Origin: Arthrobacter subterraneus
GTDB taxonomy: Bacteria > Actinomycetota > Actinomycetes > Actinomycetales > Micrococcaceae
DNA length: 64,000 bases
Direction: 5' to 3'
NCBI RefSeq assembly: GCF_900099735.1
Contig: NZ_FNDT01000007.1
Span: forward strand, 1 to 64,000
Shown in pieces: positions 37,517 through 46,393 of this stretch (within the stretch, counting starts at the first letter, position 1; the number at the start of each line of letters is the position of its first letter). The position numbers were made by a program, and so were the translations under genes. The notes beneath the pieces are model-generated. The model did no database searches, had not been told where the DNA came from, and saw nothing but the letters and a program-made list of their open reading frames with translations.

Positions 37517-38634
37517 AGCCCCATCCGGGTGATCCATTCCCGGGGTGCGTGGATTTCCTTCTCGGTGGGCAGGTTTTCGGCGCGCTCCCAGACCCTGTTG
37601 AAGCCCTCCATGCCCACGGCGTCCACCACGGCGCGGACAAAGCGGGCGCCGTCGCTGTACTGGCGCATCTTGGCGTCAAGGCCCAGGAGCCGGCGGATGA
37701 ATTTCTCCACCGGCCCGCGCGTCTTGCCGCGCGCATTGAAGCGCCGGCGAATGGTCTTCACGGTGGGGACGATGCTGGAGTCAACGGCGTCCATCACCAC
37801 GTTCGCGTGCCCCTCGAGCAGGCTCATCACGGCGGTGAGGTGGGACAGCCGCGCCTTGTCCTCCGGCTCCTGCAGCAGGGACAAAATCCCGCCGTCACTG
37901 GGGGGCACGCCGTCGTCGTCGTTCTCCCTGCCGGTGTGCCCGCCCTTCGAGGGCAGCGACTTCAGCGCGTTGGTGAGCCGCTCGGCAATGCCCTCGGCCT
38001 TGTCCGCCAACCCGACGGTGAGCTCTGAAATGTGCTCCATCATGTGGTCCCTGAGCCACGGCGCCGCGGCGAACTGCACCCGGTGCGTCTGCTCGTGCAG
38101 GCAGACCCACAACCGGAAATCGGCGGGCTCCACGTTCAGCTCACGTTCCACGGACACGATGTTGGGCGCAACCAGCATCAGGCGTCCGCCGGGACCGCGG
38201 GAGGAGGCGACAAACGGATCGTACTGGCCCAGGACCTTGCTCGCGAGGAACGCGAGGATGGCACCCATCTGCGCTCCCGTCACCGCTCCGCCGAGGGCGG
38301 CGTTCGCCGCTTTCAGCTGCTCCGCCCGGGTCTCTACGAGGTGCCCGATTGCGGGCGCCATCAGCGTCTTGAAGCTTTGCGTGTTCGCTTTGGCCCAGGA
38401 GGCGCGGTCAACGATGATGAGCTCGGAGTCCCGCAGGTCCCGTGCTGCCTCGAGGCCCGTGATCCGGTGGACGTGTTCCACGGAGAGGTCGGCGAGTTCG
38501 CGGAGGTTCTCGACGACGGCCTGCACCTCACGGGCGCTCAGCTTCGGCCCTGGAGGGGTCAGTTTCGCCGCGCTGGCCGCAGCCAGCTCCCAGTTGACGA
38601 GTTGCAGTGGGGTATTGCTGTCCATGGTGGCCAT
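37513..38634 (-). CDS. Zinc-dependent metalloprotease, DUF2342 (F420-biosynthesis-associated family)
   Basis: 373 aa. It has HEQTH (180-184, in VCLHEQTHRVQF), a gluzincin-type HExxH, followed downstream by MSLLEGHANVVMDAVD with the likely third ligand. Around this are LVAPNIVSVERELNV and a C-terminal FVRAVVDAVGMEGFNRVWERAENLPTEKEI-type segment. No signal peptide. Families of this name are annotated as associated with coenzyme F420 biosynthesis, but no F420 genes are here. The product is coupled to TilS by GTGA overlap. Confidence 0.85.
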   Translation of the reverse strand: MATMDSNTPLQLVNWELAAASAAKLTPPGPKLSAREVQAVVENLRELADLSVEHVHRITGLEAARDLRDSELIIVDRASWAKANTQSFKTLMAPAIGHLVETRAEQLKAANAALGGAVTGAQMGAILAFLASKVLGQYDPFVASSRGPGGRLMLVAPNIVSVERELNVEPADFRLWVCLHEQTHRVQFAAAPWLRDHMMEHISELTVGLADKAEGIAERLTNALKSLPSKGGHTGRENDDDGVPPSDGGILSLLQEPEDKARLSHLTAVMSLLEGHANVVMDAVDSSIVPTVKTIRRRFNARGKTRGPVEKFIRRLLGLDAKMRQYSDGARFVRAVVDAVGMEGFNRVWERAENLPTEKEIHAPREWITRMGL

Positions 38635-38694
38635 TCGATCACACTAGTCTGGGAGGCCGCCCGGATGCGCGCGGGGGCCTGTAGTGTGCCGGGG

Positions 38695-40119
38695 TCAGCG
38701 GCAGCCGCAGGTTGCGAGGACGGCCGCTGCCGCGTCGACCGCCTCACGCGCCGGCTCTGTGGTCCCGTCCAGACCGCCGGCAATGAAGGAGAACACCAGC
38801 AGGCGGCCGTCCGCCGACACCACGTGGCCGGTCAGGGCCGTTACCGCGTTGAGGGTTCCCGTCTTCGCGCGGACCACGCCGGCGCCGGCGAAGGTGGGCG
38901 CGGCGTCGTCGTCATAGCGGTCCCCCAGCGTCCCGGAAAGGCCGGCCACCGGAAGTCCGTGAAGCACGTGTCGCAGGGCCCGGTTGTCGGAGCGGAGCAG
39001 GGTGCGCACCACGTCGGCGAGCTGGCGTGGGGAGACGCGGTTGCGCGGCGACAGTCCTGCGGCATCGCCCAGCACCAGTCCGTCCACCGGCACGCCAAGG
39101 CCCGTGATGACCTCGGCGATGGTTTCGAGTCCGCCGCCGAAAGACGCCGGTTTGCCGCTCGCCTCAGCAGCCAGCCGTGCGAGCACCTCGGCCAGGTAGT
39201 TGTCCGAGGTGAGGAGCATATGTTCGACCTGCTCCTCAATGGTGGCCGACTGCACGGCCGCCAGCTCCACGGCGTCTTTCCCGGCGGGCATCCGCTCGAT
39301 GCCCTCCTGGACCTGGACGCCGGCTGCGATCAGTGCCTCCCGGAACGAGGCCGCGGCAGCCAGGGCGGCGTCGGGAGCCCTGGCCCCGGACTGCCCGGAC
39401 TCATCGACCCAGGAGGAATTGATTGCAAGGGGGTAGATCGGCGCGATCTCCCCCGCGTCCACGTCACCCGGCTGCCAGCTGGGGTTCAGGACATCACCGA
39501 CAAAGAGCGAATCGTCGAGGACGAGGCGGTAGGCAGCGCCGCCGTCGAGCTCTGCAGCGGCCTGTTCAGCGAGCGAGGTCAGCCCCGCGTGGCCCACCAC
39601 GCTGTCGGGATCGGACCGGCCGGATCCCAGCAGCACATCCCCTCCCCCGCGAAGCACCAGCACACCCTCCGCACCTGCGCCCCCCGCGAGGACGGACGTG
39701 GTCAGCCGCGATTCTGGATCAAGCTTTGCCATCGCGGCCGTGGCGGTGAGGATCTTGATGTTCGACGCCGGGAGCTGCGGTTCGCTGCCTGACTGGTCAA
39801 AGAGCACCTCACCGCTCAGGGCATCCAGAACGACGCCGGCAACCGGCGTACCGCCCGGCACCTCCAGCGCTGCAGTCAGCAGCGGAGCAAGAACCTCCGG
39901 CACCGGGACCGGCGCCCGCGCATCAAGCCCGCTGACAAGGGCAGGCGCCGCGATGCCGTCGGGAGCCTGCTGAATGGCCGGTATTTCCGGTTCCGCGTCG
40001 ACAGGAGGCGCAATGAGCCCGGCAACCTGCGGCCCGTAGTGGAGGCCGAAGGGGACCGCCAGCACGCCGAGTGCCAGGGCAAGCAGGAAGGCGGTGAACA
40101 CCCTGGCGCTGCGCTTCAT
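38695..40119 (-). CDS. dacB: D-alanyl-D-alanine carboxypeptidase/endopeptidase (PBP4-type)
   Basis: Trims peptidoglycan stem peptides outside the membrane (474 aa). It has an N-terminal signal/anchor (FTAFLLALALGVLAVPFG) and a catalytic SNIK (Ser119-Lys122, SxxK). The SxN element is LTSDNYLAEVLARL, and KTG lies in VRAKTGTLNAVTALTG. A class C-type insertion domain lies between SxxK and SxN. It is divergent from ppa; the 183-base gap holds an AT-rich TATATCTTTAAGAG stretch near 40188, a likely promoter. Confidence 0.94.
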   Translation of the reverse strand: MKRSARVFTAFLLALALGVLAVPFGLHYGPQVAGLIAPPVDAEPEIPAIQQAPDGIAAPALVSGLDARAPVPVPEVLAPLLTAALEVPGGTPVAGVVLDALSGEVLFDQSGSEPQLPASNIKILTATAAMAKLDPESRLTTSVLAGGAGAEGVLVLRGGGDVLLGSGRSDPDSVVGHAGLTSLAEQAAAELDGGAAYRLVLDDSLFVGDVLNPSWQPGDVDAGEIAPIYPLAINSSWVDESGQSGARAPDAALAAAASFREALIAAGVQVQEGIERMPAGKDAVELAAVQSATIEEQVEHMLLTSDNYLAEVLARLAAEASGKPASFGGGLETIAEVITGLGVPVDGLVLGDAAGLSPRNRVSPRQLADVVRTLLRSDNRALRHVLHGLPVAGLSGTLGDRYDDDAAPTFAGAGVVRAKTGTLNAVTALTGHVVSADGRLLVFSFIAGGLDGTTEPAREAVDAAAAVLATCGCR

Positions 40120-40302
40120 GGGCCCCCTCGGCGGAAACTGGATCGGTGACCGCCTGAGGTCACGAATCGATGATGTCGGCGGCGGCCTATATCTTTAAGA
40201 GTAGATCGGGGCCCGGCATGGCGAGTTCCTCAACTGATCTCTCGCGCCGCAGCCCACCGAAGGTTCCATCCGCTTGCTACCAGCTGACTGCAGGAGTCCC
40301 AC

Positions 40303-40875
40303 ATGGCCATAACGCTCGACGTCACCATCGAGATCCCCAAGGGATCACGGGTCAAGTATGAAATCGACCACGAAACGCACCGCCTCCGCCTGGACCGCGT
40401 GCTGTTCACCTCCATGCAGTACCCCACGCACTACGGCTACTTCGAGAACACCCTCGGCGAGGACGGCGATCCCCTGGATGCGCTGGTGATGCTGCAGGAC
40501 TTCGACCTGATCCCCGGCGTCCTGGTCGAATCACGCCCCATCGGTGTCTTCAACATGGTTGATGACGGCGGCGGCGATGCGAAGGTGCTCTGCGTCCCGG
40601 CTGACCCGCGCTTTGACCACATCCAGGACCTCGGGGATGTCTCCAAGTTCCTGCTAGATGAAATCGAGCACTTCTTCCGCAAGTACAAGGACCTGGAGCC
40701 CGGCAAGTGGGTGGAAGCCGCTGACTGGGAGGGCCGAGAGGCTGCGGAAGCCGAAGTCCAGGCGTCGCTGAAGCGGTTTGAGGCACTCGGCGAACCCAGT
40801 GAAGAGGATGAGCCGCAGGGCCGCGCCGTTGACGCCGACGCCGAAAACGCAGACGTGGAACCGCAGGGCCGATAG
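40303..40875 (+). CDS. ppa: Inorganic pyrophosphatase, soluble family I
   Basis: Hydrolyses pyrophosphate and drives biosynthesis (190 aa). It has [41 protein letters not shown] with the active-site acidic cluster, and [13 protein letters not shown]. The C-terminus has an unusual acidic extension ([27 protein letters not shown] region) beyond the roughly 165-residue core. AGGAG lies eight bases before the ATG. Confidence 0.96.
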   Translation: MAITLDVTIEIPKGSRVKYEIDHETHRLRLDRVLFTSMQYPTHYGYFENTLGEDGDPLDALVMLQDFDLIPGVLVESRPIGVFNMVDDGGGDAKVLCVPADPRFDHIQDLGDVSKFLLDEIEHFFRKYKDLEPGKWVEAADWEGREAAEAEVQASLKRFEALGEPSEEDEPQGRAVDADAENADVEPQGR

Positions 40876-40912
40876 CCGCTCTCCCGTGAACTCATCGACC
40901 GGACAGAAGCCC

Positions 40913-41380
40913 ATGCCCGCCCGGCGCGGGGGCCGGCTCGCTGACGGTACGCCCTATGTCGAAGCCACGGGCGGGCAGCGGATGGGCAAGTATGCACTCG
41001 ACGTCGTAGTGATCCTGGCGCTGTTCGTGGTGCTGTTCTTTGTCCTGGCCATCGCGCTGGACACCGCGGGCGTATCCAGCGAGTCCGGCGCCGGCATCGT
41101 GCTGCCCGGTGCGTATGCGCTCAGTGCCCTGGGCTACGGCTTCGTCACCGGATTCTCACGGACCCTCGGCGCAAAAGCGGCGGGGGTCCGCAACCTGCGC
41201 TTCCTGGACGGCAAGCCGATGGGGCCCTTCCAGAGTGCCTGGCGCACGCTGCTCCTCGCCCTGTTCTGGCCCGTGACCCTGATTGTCATGCTGGGAAGCC
41301 TGTTCAGCGGATCGCCGGGATTCGCACCCAACGTCTCCCGTGCCCGCCACTATGTCGTAGCGGATGTGCGCTCCCGGTAG
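40913..41380 (+). CDS. RDD-type membrane protein, 155 aa
   Basis: After a polar start (MPARRGGRLADGTPYVEATG) come three hydrophobic segments: KYALDVVVILALFVVLFFVLAIAL, IVLPGAYALSALGYGFVTGF and LLLALFWPVTLIVMLGSLF. The KAAGVRNLRFLDGKPMGPFQSAWRT stretch is the RDD signature region before the last segment. The start is uncertain: ATG at 40913, GTG at 40886 or ATG at 40982, none with a good ribosome site. Function unknown. Confidence 0.7.
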   Translation: MPARRGGRLADGTPYVEATGGQRMGKYALDVVVILALFVVLFFVLAIALDTAGVSSESGAGIVLPGAYALSALGYGFVTGFSRTLGAKAAGVRNLRFLDGKPMGPFQSAWRTLLLALFWPVTLIVMLGSLFSGSPGFAPNVSRARHYVVADVRSR

Positions 41381-41440
41381 CAACCGGCACCTCCGGTTCA
41401 TGGGGAGCCCTGCCCATGGCACAGCAGGATGCAGTCCCGG

Positions 41441-41462
41441 TAGGTTCGGGTGCTGTAGCACC
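41441..41462 (+). promoter_or_regulatory. Candidate promoter and operator of the WXG100-like operon
   Basis: TAGGTT (41441-41446) could be a -10 box. The perfect palindrome GGTGCT-GT-AGCACC (41449-41462) then covers the expected transcription start, 21 bases before the ATG. This is a typical place for a repressor. No matching repressor is evident nearby. Confidence 0.4.
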
Positions 41463-41482
41463 AGTCTCAGCAAAGGGCCCCC

Positions 41483-42418
41483 ATGTCGGAAACTCTCGGC
41501 GCCAACGTCGAACAGCTGGAAAGCCTTGCCGAGCGTTTCTCCTCCTCGGCCGAGACGCTTCGCGGCATACGCTCCACCCTGAGCGTGGGTGTCATCAGCA
41601 ATACAGGGTGGCTGGGTCCGGACGCGGATGCGCTGCGTGCTTCCTGGGACAGCCACCAGATGGCGATTCTGCTTGCCGCCAACACGCTGGACCGGGGGTC
41701 ACGGGAACTGCTGGAGCAAGCGCGGCAGCAGGAGGCAACGAGTGACGCCGGCTCCGGCGCCATCGGCGGTTCTCCCTCCGGGCCGGGTCTTCCCGGCCGG
41801 CCTGCGGGGCACACCCCGGATGAGGACTTCTCCATTTTCGAGGCTTTGGGCGAGGTGATCGGCTTCGGTGCCGACGCGTGGAAGCCGTTCAAGTTCCTGC
41901 GCAATGCCGAGCAGTTCCTCGCCAACGCGAGGATCCTCGACCTCACCGACATGCGGAACATCTCGCTGGCCACCGAGTTCCTGGACGAGAGCTCAAAGCT
42001 CACCAAGTGGTCCCGCTTCGCCGGGCCGCTGCTCGCTCCGCTCGGCATTGCCGGGGGTATCCACGATGTGTTCAATCCTGAACACGAGGGGTGGCGCGGC
42101 GTCGGCGACCGACTGGCCGGCGGGGTGGGCGCCTTCACCTCGGGCGGTACGCTGCTTCTCGCGGCCGGCGCGCTGGGACCGGTGGGGGCCGCCGTCGTCG
42201 TGGGTGCCGGTCTCGCAGCGGGCGCCTGGGCACTCGGAAACTACGTCTACGACAACTGGGACAACATCACGCAGTGGTCGTCGAACACGTGGGATGCCAC
42301 CACCGACTTTGCGGGAGATGCCTGGGAGGGCGCCACCGATCTGGCCGATAGTGTGACTGAGGGCGTCGGAGATTTTGTTGAGGATCCGATCGGATCAATT
42401 GGAGGATTGTTCTCGTGA
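41483..42418 (+). CDS. WXG100-domain protein, putative type VII secretion substrate, 311 aa
   Basis: Residues 1-90 form a helical hairpin of the WXG100/ESAT-6 type. GANVEQLESLAERFSSSAETL leads into the turn GWLG (W43, G45), then ALRASWDSHQMAILLAANTL and LLEQARQQEATSD. A Gly/Pro linker (about 92-115) follows, then a helical region with a hydrophobic glycine-rich stretch (SGGTLLLAAGALGPVGAAVVVG, about 215-250). The amphipathic acidic tail has repeated D-x-W/D-x-A motifs (TDFAGDAWEGATDLADSV). No toxin motif was recognised. AAAGGG precedes the ATG. The stop overlaps the start of the next gene (GTGA). No ESX core genes (eccC, eccD, mycP) are nearby, so it is an orphan locus. Confidence 0.75.
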   Translation: MSETLGANVEQLESLAERFSSSAETLRGIRSTLSVGVISNTGWLGPDADALRASWDSHQMAILLAANTLDRGSRELLEQARQQEATSDAGSGAIGGSPSGPGLPGRPAGHTPDEDFSIFEALGEVIGFGADAWKPFKFLRNAEQFLANARILDLTDMRNISLATEFLDESSKLTKWSRFAGPLLAPLGIAGGIHDVFNPEHEGWRGVGDRLAGGVGAFTSGGTLLLAAGALGPVGAAVVVGAGLAAGAWALGNYVYDNWDNITQWSSNTWDATTDFAGDAWEGATDLADSVTEGVGDFVEDPIGSIGGLFS

Positions 42419-43203
42419 CCGCACAGCCGATCGAGTGGACCACCCGTGACCTTGAGAGCGCGCGCAAGGTTCTTGCCCTCACTCCTGAGGAGAGCCAGGG
42501 CCTGCCCACACTGACCGACGAGGAAATTGTGGCGCTCGACGGAATTGAGCGCGAGCAGTTCGTGGCGCTGCCCTTCCTTGAGAAGCATGAGGAGCAGAAG
42601 TATCTGGCCGCAACGGTGGCCCTGCGCAGCCTCATGTCCAAGGGCATCGCGTTCCCCGTTGTGGAGGAGGGGTACAACGAGCCCACCCGGCTCAACGCGA
42701 ATGAGCGCGTCACCGGCATCATGACCCTGCGCCGCACAGCGAGTCGCATTGTTACCGGGCAGCGGACCTCGCAGGCGGGGCGGCACTGGCTGTTTGCCTA
42801 CCTCCACGACGAATCGGTGCTCGAGGAGGAAGTGAACGACGGCGGCATCCACGCCTTTGTGGTCTACCCGGCCTCCCGGCTGGCTGAGCGCCTTGCCGTC
42901 CTCGGTGACCCGGAGAACTGCGCCGCCGCTGACAGTAGTCCCGTGGTGCTGGAGCAGGCAACGTTTGAGGAGGCCGGAGCGCCGCTCCTGGCGCAGAGCC
43001 GGGCCGTCACCGTCTACACCGGGGCGTCCGGCGGTCCCGAGACCTTCACCAACCTCACCGTCTATTCGGCGCCGGACTCGGTGAAGACTCTCACCGCGGA
43101 GAAGGCGAGCGGCGCTGTGACGTTCACCGTCACCGGCGTTTCTGCGTCTTCGCTGCGCGCTGCCCTGCAGTCCGTGGTGGACGCCCCCGCCGAATCAACG
43201 TAA
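42415..43203 (+). CDS. Unknown partner of the WXG100-like protein, 262 aa
   Basis: Cytoplasmic-looking protein without signal or membrane segments. It begins IEWTTRDLESARKVLALTPEE and continues TLTDEEIVALDGIEREQFVAL and KYLAATVALRSLMSKGIAFP. A mixed region contains RHWLFAYLHDESVLEEEVNDGG and HAFVVYPASRLAERLA, and the C-terminus is beta-rich (TNLTVYSAPDS, AVTFTVTGVSASSL). The size and alpha-then-beta layout recall EspG-type ESX chaperones, but no motif proves this. Its coupling (GTGA at 42415-42418) implies it works with the WXG100 protein, perhaps as chaperone or immunity protein. Confidence 0.65.
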   Translation: MTAQPIEWTTRDLESARKVLALTPEESQGLPTLTDEEIVALDGIEREQFVALPFLEKHEEQKYLAATVALRSLMSKGIAFPVVEEGYNEPTRLNANERVTGIMTLRRTASRIVTGQRTSQAGRHWLFAYLHDESVLEEEVNDGGIHAFVVYPASRLAERLAVLGDPENCAAADSSPVVLEQATFEEAGAPLLAQSRAVTVYTGASGGPETFTNLTVYSAPDSVKTLTAEKASGAVTFTVTGVSASSLRAALQSVVDAPAEST

Positions 43204-43242
43204 ATCGGTTGATTCCGCTCCTCCCTCAGTCATACTGAGGTC

Positions 43243-43872
43243 ATGCTGTTCGTGGTGACCATCAACCAGCGCGACTCACGCGAGGTGGGCGACCTGGTGC
43301 CCGAACTGCTGCGTGAATTCCGGTTTGTCGACACTGTTCTGCCGTTCCAGCGGTCCGTCGGGGATGAACTGCAGGGCGTCGTGGACAGCGCCGCGCTGGC
43401 CGTTGATGTGGCGTTGAAGGCGATCCGGTTCCGGCGCTGGCACGTGGGAATCGGCGTCGGCGAGGTACTTCCGCCCATCCCCGAACGGATCACCGACGCC
43501 GAGGGGTACGGGCTGGTGTACTCACGCAGGGCAGTGAACCGCGCACAGAAGACGGGCGAGCGGATCCCGCTGGCCGTCGAGGGACCGGACACGGAGATTG
43601 CCGCCGAAGCCGAGGCCGTCCTGCGACTCCTGGGGCAGATCGTCTACACCCGGACCGAGGCGGAGTGGAACGTACTCGATCTCATGACCCCGGGCGCCCG
43701 GGGTCAGCAGAAACTGATCGCCCAGGAACTGGGCATCACCACCCAGGCGGTCAGCAAGGCCGTCATCCGCTCGCACTGGGTGGAGGAGTGGGCCACGCGG
43801 CCCGCAGCCGCACGCCTCCTCGGCCTGGTGTACGGACCGGCGGCGCTGCCGCCGGCCGCACTGGCCTACTAG
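43243..43872 (+). CDS. SatD-like protein with C-terminal helix-turn-helix, 209 aa
   Basis: The N-terminal domain (MLFVVTINQRDSREVGDLVP, then VGDELQGVVDSAALAVDVAL and WHVGIGVGEVLPP, RRAVNRAQKTGERIPLAV) resembles SatD-family proteins of unknown role. The C-terminal region (TPGARGQQKLIAQELGITTQAVSKAVIRSHWVEEW) reads as a winged or tetra-helical helix-turn-helix, so it may bind DNA. It stands alone, 39 bases after the WXG100 pair, and converges with the peptide transporter. Confidence 0.7.
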   Translation: MLFVVTINQRDSREVGDLVPELLREFRFVDTVLPFQRSVGDELQGVVDSAALAVDVALKAIRFRRWHVGIGVGEVLPPIPERITDAEGYGLVYSRRAVNRAQKTGERIPLAVEGPDTEIAAEAEAVLRLLGQIVYTRTEAEWNVLDLMTPGARGQQKLIAQELGITTQAVSKAVIRSHWVEEWATRPAAARLLGLVYGPAALPPAALAY

Positions 43873-43884
43873 CGCCTGCGGGGT

Positions 43885-45510
43885 TCACCCCACGAGCGAG
43901 GCGCCCGGGATAGCGCTGAGCAGCTCCCGGGTGTAATCGGACGACGGCGACTCGAACACTGTATTGGTTGCCCCCTGCTCCATCACCCTGCCCCGCTTCA
44001 TGACCACCACATTGTGGGCGATCTGGCGCACCACCGCGAGGTCGTGGGTAATGAACAGGTAGCTGAGCCCAAGCTCTGTCTGCAGGTCGGCCAGCAGGGT
44101 GAGGATCTGCTCCTGCACCAGCACATCAAGGGCCGACACCGCTTCGTCGCAGATCAGGAGCTCCGGGTGGAGTGCCAGTGCCCGCGCGATTGCTACCCGC
44201 TGACGTTGGCCGCCCGAAAGCTCATTCGGGCGGCGCTGGGCGACGGTGCGCGGGAGGGCAACCTGGTCGAGGAGCTCGGCAACGCGTTCCTGCCGGCTCC
44301 GCCGGTCGCCCACCTTGAAGATGCGCAGCGGCTCATCGATCAGCTTCTCGATGCTGTAGGTCGGGTCGAGTGATCCGTACGGGTCCTGAAAGACCGGCTG
44401 CACCCTGCGCCGGAGGGCCCGCCGCTGCCGTCCCCGGCTCGAGGTGATGCCCTCCCCATCCACCAGGGCGGTACCCGACGTGGCCGATTCCAGGCCGAGG
44501 ATGATCCTCGCGACCGTTGTCTTCCCTGAGCCGGACTCACCCACGATCGCCGTGGTTGTCCCACGCTCCACGGAGAAGGAGACGTCGTCCACTGCTTTGA
44601 GGATGCTGCCGCGCTGGCCGCGGATCTTGAATTCCTTCACGAGGTGCGACACCTCAAGGATCGGCCCTGGCTTCACTGCGGAACTGGCCGAGGCAACACG
44701 CACCGCCGCAACCGCCGTGGGTGCCGCTGCCACCAGCCGCTTGGTGTACTCCTCCTGTGGGCTGAGCAGGATCTCGGCGGGCGTTCCCACCTCCACGATC
44801 CGGCCCTCGGACATGACGATGATCCGGTCGGTGCGGTCTGCTGCGACGCCGAGATCGTGGGTGATGAACAGCAGGGAGGTGCCGTGCGCATCCACGAGGG
44901 TCTGCAGGTGGTTGAGGATCTGCCGCTGGACGGTCACGTCGAGGGCTGACGTGGGCTCGTCGGCGATCAGGAGTTCCGGCTCGCGAGAAAGTGCAATGGC
45001 AATGAGCACCCGCTGGCGCATGCCTCCGGAAAATTCGTGGGGGTACTGTTTGGCCCGACGTTCCGCTTCCGGAATGCCGGCCTCGGTCATCAGCTCAAGC
45101 ACGCGCCGATCGATCTCCGCCTTGCTACGGCTCCCGCTTGCCGCCAGGGCATCAGCGATCTGCGCGCCGACGCGCATGGATGGATTCAGGTTGGAGGCCG
45201 GATCCTGCGGCACCAGCGCGATCCGCCGACCCCGTATGCTGCGCATGCGCTGCTCGGATGCCCTGCTGAGGTCCTCGCCGTCGAGGAGGATCGATCCGCC
45301 GGTGATGTGCCCGTCGCCGGGCAGCAGGCGGAGGATCGAACCGATAATGGTGGATTTCCCCGAGCCGGACTGCCCCACAATGGCAACGCGCTCCCCCGGG
45401 CGGATGTCGAAACTTACGCTGTGCAGCACCGGTTCCGGGTTTTCCCCGAACGTCACTTCAAGCCCGCGCACTGACAACAGGGCCGGTGCATCGGCGGTTG
45501 GAAGGCTCAC
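43885..45510 (-). CDS. Peptide ABC transporter ATPase, fused DppD-DppF type
   Basis: Two ATPase domains in one chain (541 aa). The first has GQSGSGKSTI, SGGMRQRVLIAIAL and LLIADEPTSALDVT. The second has GESGSGKTTVARII, ELSGGQRQRVAIARAL and LLICDEAVSALDV. Oligopeptide motifs (VQPVFQDPYGSLDPTYSI, SDYTRELLSAIPG) are present. I chose the GTG at 45510, five bases before the upstream permease stop in reading direction; the ATG at 45531 overlaps that permease. It completes a dpp/opp-type importer. Confidence 0.93.
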   Translation of the reverse strand: MSLPTADAPALLSVRGLEVTFGENPEPVLHSVSFDIRPGERVAIVGQSGSGKSTIIGSILRLLPGDGHITGGSILLDGEDLSRASEQRMRSIRGRRIALVPQDPASNLNPSMRVGAQIADALAASGSRSKAEIDRRVLELMTEAGIPEAERRAKQYPHEFSGGMRQRVLIAIALSREPELLIADEPTSALDVTVQRQILNHLQTLVDAHGTSLLFITHDLGVAADRTDRIIVMSEGRIVEVGTPAEILLSPQEEYTKRLVAAAPTAVAAVRVASASSAVKPGPILEVSHLVKEFKIRGQRGSILKAVDDVSFSVERGTTTAIVGESGSGKTTVARIILGLESATSGTALVDGEGITSSRGRQRRALRRRVQPVFQDPYGSLDPTYSIEKLIDEPLRIFKVGDRRSRQERVAELLDQVALPRTVAQRRPNELSGGQRQRVAIARALALHPELLICDEAVSALDVLVQEQILTLLADLQTELGLSYLFITHDLAVVRQIAHNVVVMKRGRVMEQGATNTVFESPSSDYTRELLSAIPGASLVG

Positions 45511-45514
45511 TGGA

Positions 45515-46393
45515 TTACTTTCTGCTGGCATTGGTGGGATCGAGGGCATCGCGCAGTGCATCTCCGAACAGGTTGAACCCCAGGCAGATGAGCACGATGG
45601 CGAGGCCCGGGAAGATCGCTGCTGTCGGGGCCCGCGAGATGTACTGCTGGGCGTCCGAGAGCATGATTCCGAGGCTCGGCGTGGGCGGCTGGATGCCGAG
45701 GCCGAGGAAGGAGAGCAGCGCCTCGCCGATCACCGCAACAGGCATGATGACGGTTGCCTGCACGATGATCGCGGACACCGCGTTCGGGAGGATGTGGGAG
45801 AAGATAATGCGGACACCTGAGGCGTCCATGGTCTTCGCACCCAGCACAAAGTCCGTCTCCCTGATACGCAGCGTCTCACCGCGAACCACCCGGATCATCG
45901 TAGGAATCTGGGCGATTCCCAGTGCGATTGCCGCGTTGGTGAGACTTGGTCCGCTGATTGCGGAGAGGCCGACGGCGATAATGAGGAACGGAAACGCGAG
46001 CGTCACGTCGGTGAGCCGGGAGATGATGCCGTCCAGTCCGCGCCAGTAACCGGCAAGGAGTCCCAGCGGAGTTCCCACCGCCACGGCGAGCAGCACCGAC
46101 AGGAACCCCACCTGCAGGGACACCTGGATGCCGAAGAGCATGCGGGAAAAAATGTCCCGGCCCAGATCATCGGTGCCGAGAATATAACCGATTGTTCCGG
46201 GAGCCTGGAACGGTGCGTCGAAGTGCACCTCTGCGGGTCCGTAGGGTGCGATCAGTGGCGCGATGAGCCCGAGGACCATGACAATCGCGAGCATCACGCC
46301 GCCGGTCAGCCCGAGCGGGCTTCGCAGCAGTGAACGCCAGATGCGGCCCCGTGCTGAGCCGAGTCCGGGATTGCGGATTTCTACGACGGTCAT
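45515..46393 (-). CDS. Peptide ABC transporter permease, DppC type
   Basis: Second membrane subunit (292 aa), beginning MTVVEIRNPGLGSARGRIWR. It has membrane segments such as LTGGVMLAIVMVLGLIAPLIA, the DppC motif GTDDLGRDIFSRMLFGIQVSL, and an EAA-like loop ETDFVLGAKTMDASGVRIIFSHILPN. Its start overlaps the stop of the upstream permease by one base (TGATG). Confidence 0.94.
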   Translation of the reverse strand: MTVVEIRNPGLGSARGRIWRSLLRSPLGLTGGVMLAIVMVLGLIAPLIAPYGPAEVHFDAPFQAPGTIGYILGTDDLGRDIFSRMLFGIQVSLQVGFLSVLLAVAVGTPLGLLAGYWRGLDGIISRLTDVTLAFPFLIIAVGLSAISGPSLTNAAIALGIAQIPTMIRVVRGETLRIRETDFVLGAKTMDASGVRIIFSHILPNAVSAIIVQATVIMPVAVIGEALLSFLGLGIQPPTPSLGIMLSDAQQYISRAPTAAIFPGLAIVLICLGFNLFGDALRDALDPTNASRK

